Shown: piece by piece, positions 63,201 to 64,000 of the stretch | Numbering within the stretch: position 1 is the stretch's first letter | Layout of the letters: each line of letters opens with the position of its first letter | Source of the DNA: Magnetovibrio sp. PR-2 | GTDB taxonomy: Bacteria > Pseudomonadota > Alphaproteobacteria > Rhodospirillales > Magnetovibrionaceae | Assembly: GCF_036689815.1 (NCBI RefSeq) | Contig: NZ_JBAHUR010000011.1 | Span: 62,001-126,000 of the forward strand | Reading direction: 5' to 3' | Length of the DNA stretch: 64,000 nucleotides | Translations under genes and position numbers: made by a program | Notes under the pieces: model-generated | Told to the model about the DNA's origin: nothing | Databases searched by the model: none | What the model saw: the letters and a program-made list of their open reading frames with translations, nothing else

Positions 63201-64000
63201 GGCACAACGTCCACGGCGGCGCGGGTGACGGTCAGCGCTACCAATCCGACGACCACCACGACCAACAACCTCAACGTTTCCCAAATTGCGCCGACGCCTC
63301 CTGCGGGTGATGGTGGTGGTGACGGCGGTGGTGAAGGTGGCTTTGGTGGTGAAGGAGACGGCGGCGGTGACGGCGGCAATGAAGGCGGTATCGATGGTCC
63401 GGGTGGCGACACGGGCGGTGATGCAGGCGGCGATGCGGTCGGCGGCGCCGGCGGCGGCTTGACCTTAGCCGATCCCAATGCAACGCCCGGCTACACCTAC
63501 GGCGGCGACACTCCGGGCAATGAAAACACGATCATCAACAGGTTGGTCGAGGGGAACCGCAGCGGCAACGGTAATGGAAATACTAACAATGATGGACCAG
63601 GTGGCCGTGGAAACAGCGGTCTGAGCGGCTTCGGCAACATCGGCGGCGGCGGTCTTGGCGGTCTTGGCGGTGGTATCGGCGGCGGCCTGGGCGGTGGTAT
63701 TGGCGGCGGCCTGGGCGGTGGTATTGGCGGCGGCTTTGGCAGTCTTGGCGGTGCTGCAGGTGGCGGTGCAGGTGGTGGTGCTACAGGTGGTGGTATTGGC
63801 GGCGGTCTTGGTGGCGGTGCTACAGGTGGCGCTCCGGGCGGCGGTCTTGGTGTCGGTGTTACAGGTGGTGGCGCTCCGGGCGGCGGTCTTGGTGGCGGTG
63901 CTACAGGTGGTGGTGCTACAGGTGGTGGTATTGGCGGCGGTCTTGGTGTCGGTGCCGCAGGTGGTGGCGCTCCGGGCGGCGGTCTTGGTGGCGGTGCTAC
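57246..64000 (+). CDS. Giant repetitive surface adhesin (partial, runs off the window)
   Basis: The frame is open from a TTG at 57246 (GGGGGGAG site 7 bases before) to the window edge, over 2250 codons with no stop. The motif LALEPRFMFDAAGG lies near residue 43. A DUF4347 domain spans about 95-255 (VHLITHGETGALNFSGGAL, LLLYGCNVGADGAGQDFIDA). Six tandem Ig/cadherin-like repeats of about 110-112 residues lie at about 411-1081 (VTDGNISISGASGTGGAY, TWNNTAGGDNN). Longer cadherin-like repeats follow (LDANATLSDAELDAGNNYNG type), then an acidic Gly-rich stretch and a GGG-rich tract to the edge. These features mark LapA-type or other very large type I-secreted adhesins. No secretion genes are visible in the window. 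Confidence 0.85.
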   Translation, partial: MNKIVASYIRKHMRATHADEIVSNTSKLGAEAAWPSRAPMALALEPRFMFDAAGGATGAQVAEQTAAESVASQNNDQDENLAQAVSSGQNDAARNEVVVIDSSIADYQTLLDGVDPSLDVILLEPGADVNDLAQALSGYSSVDAVHLITHGETGALNFSGGALTLDNLEDSQDALLTIGDALSADGDLLLYGCNVGADGAGQDFIDALATATGADIAASDDLTGSADLGGDWDLEASSGIIETDTALDDETAVYDGLLLTDTIEYAYATPSNSTTGAQIAQSFTATQTGTLTSVSFLLITQPTSDVTVSIYSGEAVSGTALASQVWAKADATAAGSTADMRTLTFSSPASITSGSTYTIAFGSGDTSIGIYRYNSGTDNYSGGKPYLSGGFVASGYDFFFKATQTYTSGPTVSDGNISITSSGSGTGGAYKVGDTITASWNNTAGGDNNSGITGVTMDFSAFGGGAAVAATDSSDTWTASYTLTSGSVDGTNLNVSVTATDGTAATTADTSNLTADNQAPTVTDGNISISGASGTGGAYKVGDTVTATWNNTAGGDNNSDTISSATVDFSAFGGGGSVAASNSSGTWTATYTITAGAIDATSRNISFTATDNAGNTTTTADSTNATVDSVAPTVTDGNISISGASGTGGAYKIGDTVTATWNNTAGGDNNTDTISGVTVDFSQFGGGAAVAASNSSGTWTATYTIVAGAVDTTSRNVSVTATDNAGNTTTTADSTNATVDSVAPTVTDGNISISGASGTGGAFKTGDTVTATWNNTAGGDNNSDTISSATVDFSAFGGGAAVAASNSSGTWTATYTITAGAIDSTNLNVSVTATDNAGNTTTTADSTNATVDNTAPTVSDGNLSISGASGTGGAFKVGDTVTATWNNTAGGDNNSDTISGVTVNFSGFGGGAAVAASNSTGTWTATYTITAGAIDGTNVNVSATATDNAGNTTTTADTTNATVDSVNPTVSDGNISVTSSGSGTGGAYVVGDTITVAWNNTAGGDNNSDTISGVTVNFSAFGGGAAVAASNSSGTWSASYTVVTGSTKGSNLNASVTATDNAGNTTTTADTSNLSIVNSAPVASGTYSFSSINEDTTATGVTVSTVVAGLTTSDADSNTLGVAVTGTSGNGTWQFSHDSTNGTDGTWTSFASGNTPAAATSLLLAPAAYVRYVPDSQNAETATMTVRGWDQTAGTASSGTTARYADTSTNGNATPYSSGTATGSQAVTAVNDVPVVDLDASAGGVTYSTSFSAGGSTVTIANTDATYSDVDTSDSQASLTATLTSRPDGDSVESLALNSTATTAATNAGLTVGYTSGTGVLSITGAASTSVYQTILRGIVYNNTDAAADITTGNRTVNVVGNDGDGNSSTAAATVSVVTAPVTDLNGATSGTGVTVAFTEGDGATTIASAATVTEPDGDNLNQFVVTLTNAQTGDILKVGVRNNGDVVNGITVTETSASVITLSGSATAANYQALIREITFNNTSEAPSTTARTITFAGRDVNSNTGASATATINVSAVNDSPAFAGLDATPNPNENVAVQLDANATLSDAELDAGNNYNGATLTLSRNGGASANDTFAHTGTLSTMTQGGNLTVGGTTIGTVTTNSSGTLLLTFNSSATSALVDSALQQITYANSSNTESGNVQIDYSFSDGTTISQGSGGAKTATGSVTVTVAAVNDTPTMTGLDATPSFTKGGSAVVLDANVVLADAELDNGNNYNGATLQIVRNGGASANDQFAGSGTLYGAADNATLTQGGALKVGTTSIGTVTTNSGGTLLLTFNASATSALVDSAIQQIAYSAATAEAAGNKQLDWTFSDGTTVAQGSGGAKTATGNVTVTVANAAPVVSGIGGSSVSATPTTAVNIDAGADAAITDADSTHFNGGNVSLTKVGTVPATANFTVDGTNVTSTSGGGVLAGGDTISVGGTAIGTVDNTDTGQGGNSLKITFNSTNATPARIATLLQNLKFQAGSAGNAVFDITVTDAAGGTTSTAARVTVSATNPTTTTTNNLNVSQIAPTPPAGDGGGDGGGEGGFGGEGDGGGDGGNEGGIDGPGGDTGGDAGGDAVGGAGGGLTLADPNATPGYTYGGDTPGNENTIINRLVEGNRSGNGNGNTNNDGPGGRGNSGLSGFGNIGGGGLGGLGGGIGGGLGGGIGGGLGGGIGGGFGSLGGAAGGGAGGGATGGGIGGGLGGGATGGAPGGGLGVGVTGGGAPGGGLGGGATGGGATGGGIGGGLGVGAAGGGAPGGGLGGGA
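58476..60490 (+). repeat. Six tandem 330-336 bp repeats in the adhesin gene
   Basis: Repeat units begin with acggt(g/t) and a ga(t/c)ggcaa(t/c) motif at 58476, 58806, 59142, 59478, 59814 and 60150, a period of 330 then 336 bases throughout. Each codes for about 110-112 residues with VTDGNISISGASGTGG and WNNTAGGDNN. The near-identity of neighbouring units means recombination could change the copy number. Confidence 0.9.
63300..64000 (+). repeat. Gly-rich low-complexity tract in the adhesin gene
   Basis: From about 63300 the frame codes for acidic Gly-rich GDGGGDGGGEGG-type runs. From about 63620 it turns into GGGLGGGIGGG, GGGATGG and GGGAPGG units built from repeats of short ggtggtgct or ggcggt words to the window edge. 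Such tracts are common near the C-terminal end of giant adhesins and can vary in length. Confidence 0.8.

Noticed and set aside
59015-63478. Several long minus-strand open frames opposite the adhesin
   Set aside because: They are shadows of the repetitive plus-strand gene; the repeated Val/Pro/Ala pattern mirrors the Gly/Thr/Asn codons of the adhesin.

Overview
The window looks like the chromosome of an alphaproteobacterium, most likely of the Rhodospirillales type. Three things suggest this: a GapR/DUF2312 nucleoid protein, a UPF0262 protein, and the gene order murA, hisG, hisD, UPF0262, low-molecular-weight phosphatase, infA, maf, rng, yacG. A sulfur globule-type protein hints at a sulfur-oxidising lifestyle. 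The assignment is by gene content only.

Layout. Positions 1-7186 are chromosome: a CheY-like receiver protein, a minus-strand run (N-formylglutamate amidohydrolase, carboxylate-amine ligase, GapR, ElbB), a DMT exporter, and two genes whose products share a sulfur-globule-like tail. Positions 7187-46498 form a genomic island of about 39 kb. It is bounded by a 49-bp perfect direct repeat that is the 3' part of tRNA-Thr(GGT): a fragment on the left, and the intact gene on the right at 46451-46525. A tyrosine integrase and excisionase lie near the tRNA end, and a ggtacgaaac motif recurs just inside both ends.

The left two thirds of the island (7492-33126) hold the most unusual system. There are three cassettes, each an AraC-family regulator divergent from a giant secreted protein of about 1840-1895 residues. 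Each giant has ricin-B-like lectin domains at both ends and a long, unrecognised, beta-rich middle. Accessory genes are a small secreted protein after giant 1, and a TPR-secretin lipoprotein plus a tectonin-like beta-propeller protein after giant 2. No secretion ATPase or inner-membrane platform is present. I infer a surface glycan-binding system that may be exported through the orphan secretin. After an IS3 scar comes a mobilizable module (34087-43294): ParA and a partner, a TraD-like protein, a TraA/MobA relaxase-helicase, a PemK-like toxin, an XRE regulator, Xis, Int and small unknowns. An ankyrin protein, a HicA-like protein and a 53-residue protein follow.

Positions 46526-54112 return to chromosomal housekeeping genes, ending in tRNA-Phe. 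A second, integrase-less mini-island (54113-56859) lies between tRNA-Phe and a 49-bp repeat of its 3' end. It carries an unknown protein, a Sel1-repeat secreted protein and a convergent, overlapping gene for a peptidoglycan-binding/MuF-like protein. From 57246 to the window edge runs the start of a giant repetitive adhesin (LEPR motif, DUF4347, six repeats of about 112 residues, cadherin-like repeats, Gly-rich tract). It is open at the right edge.
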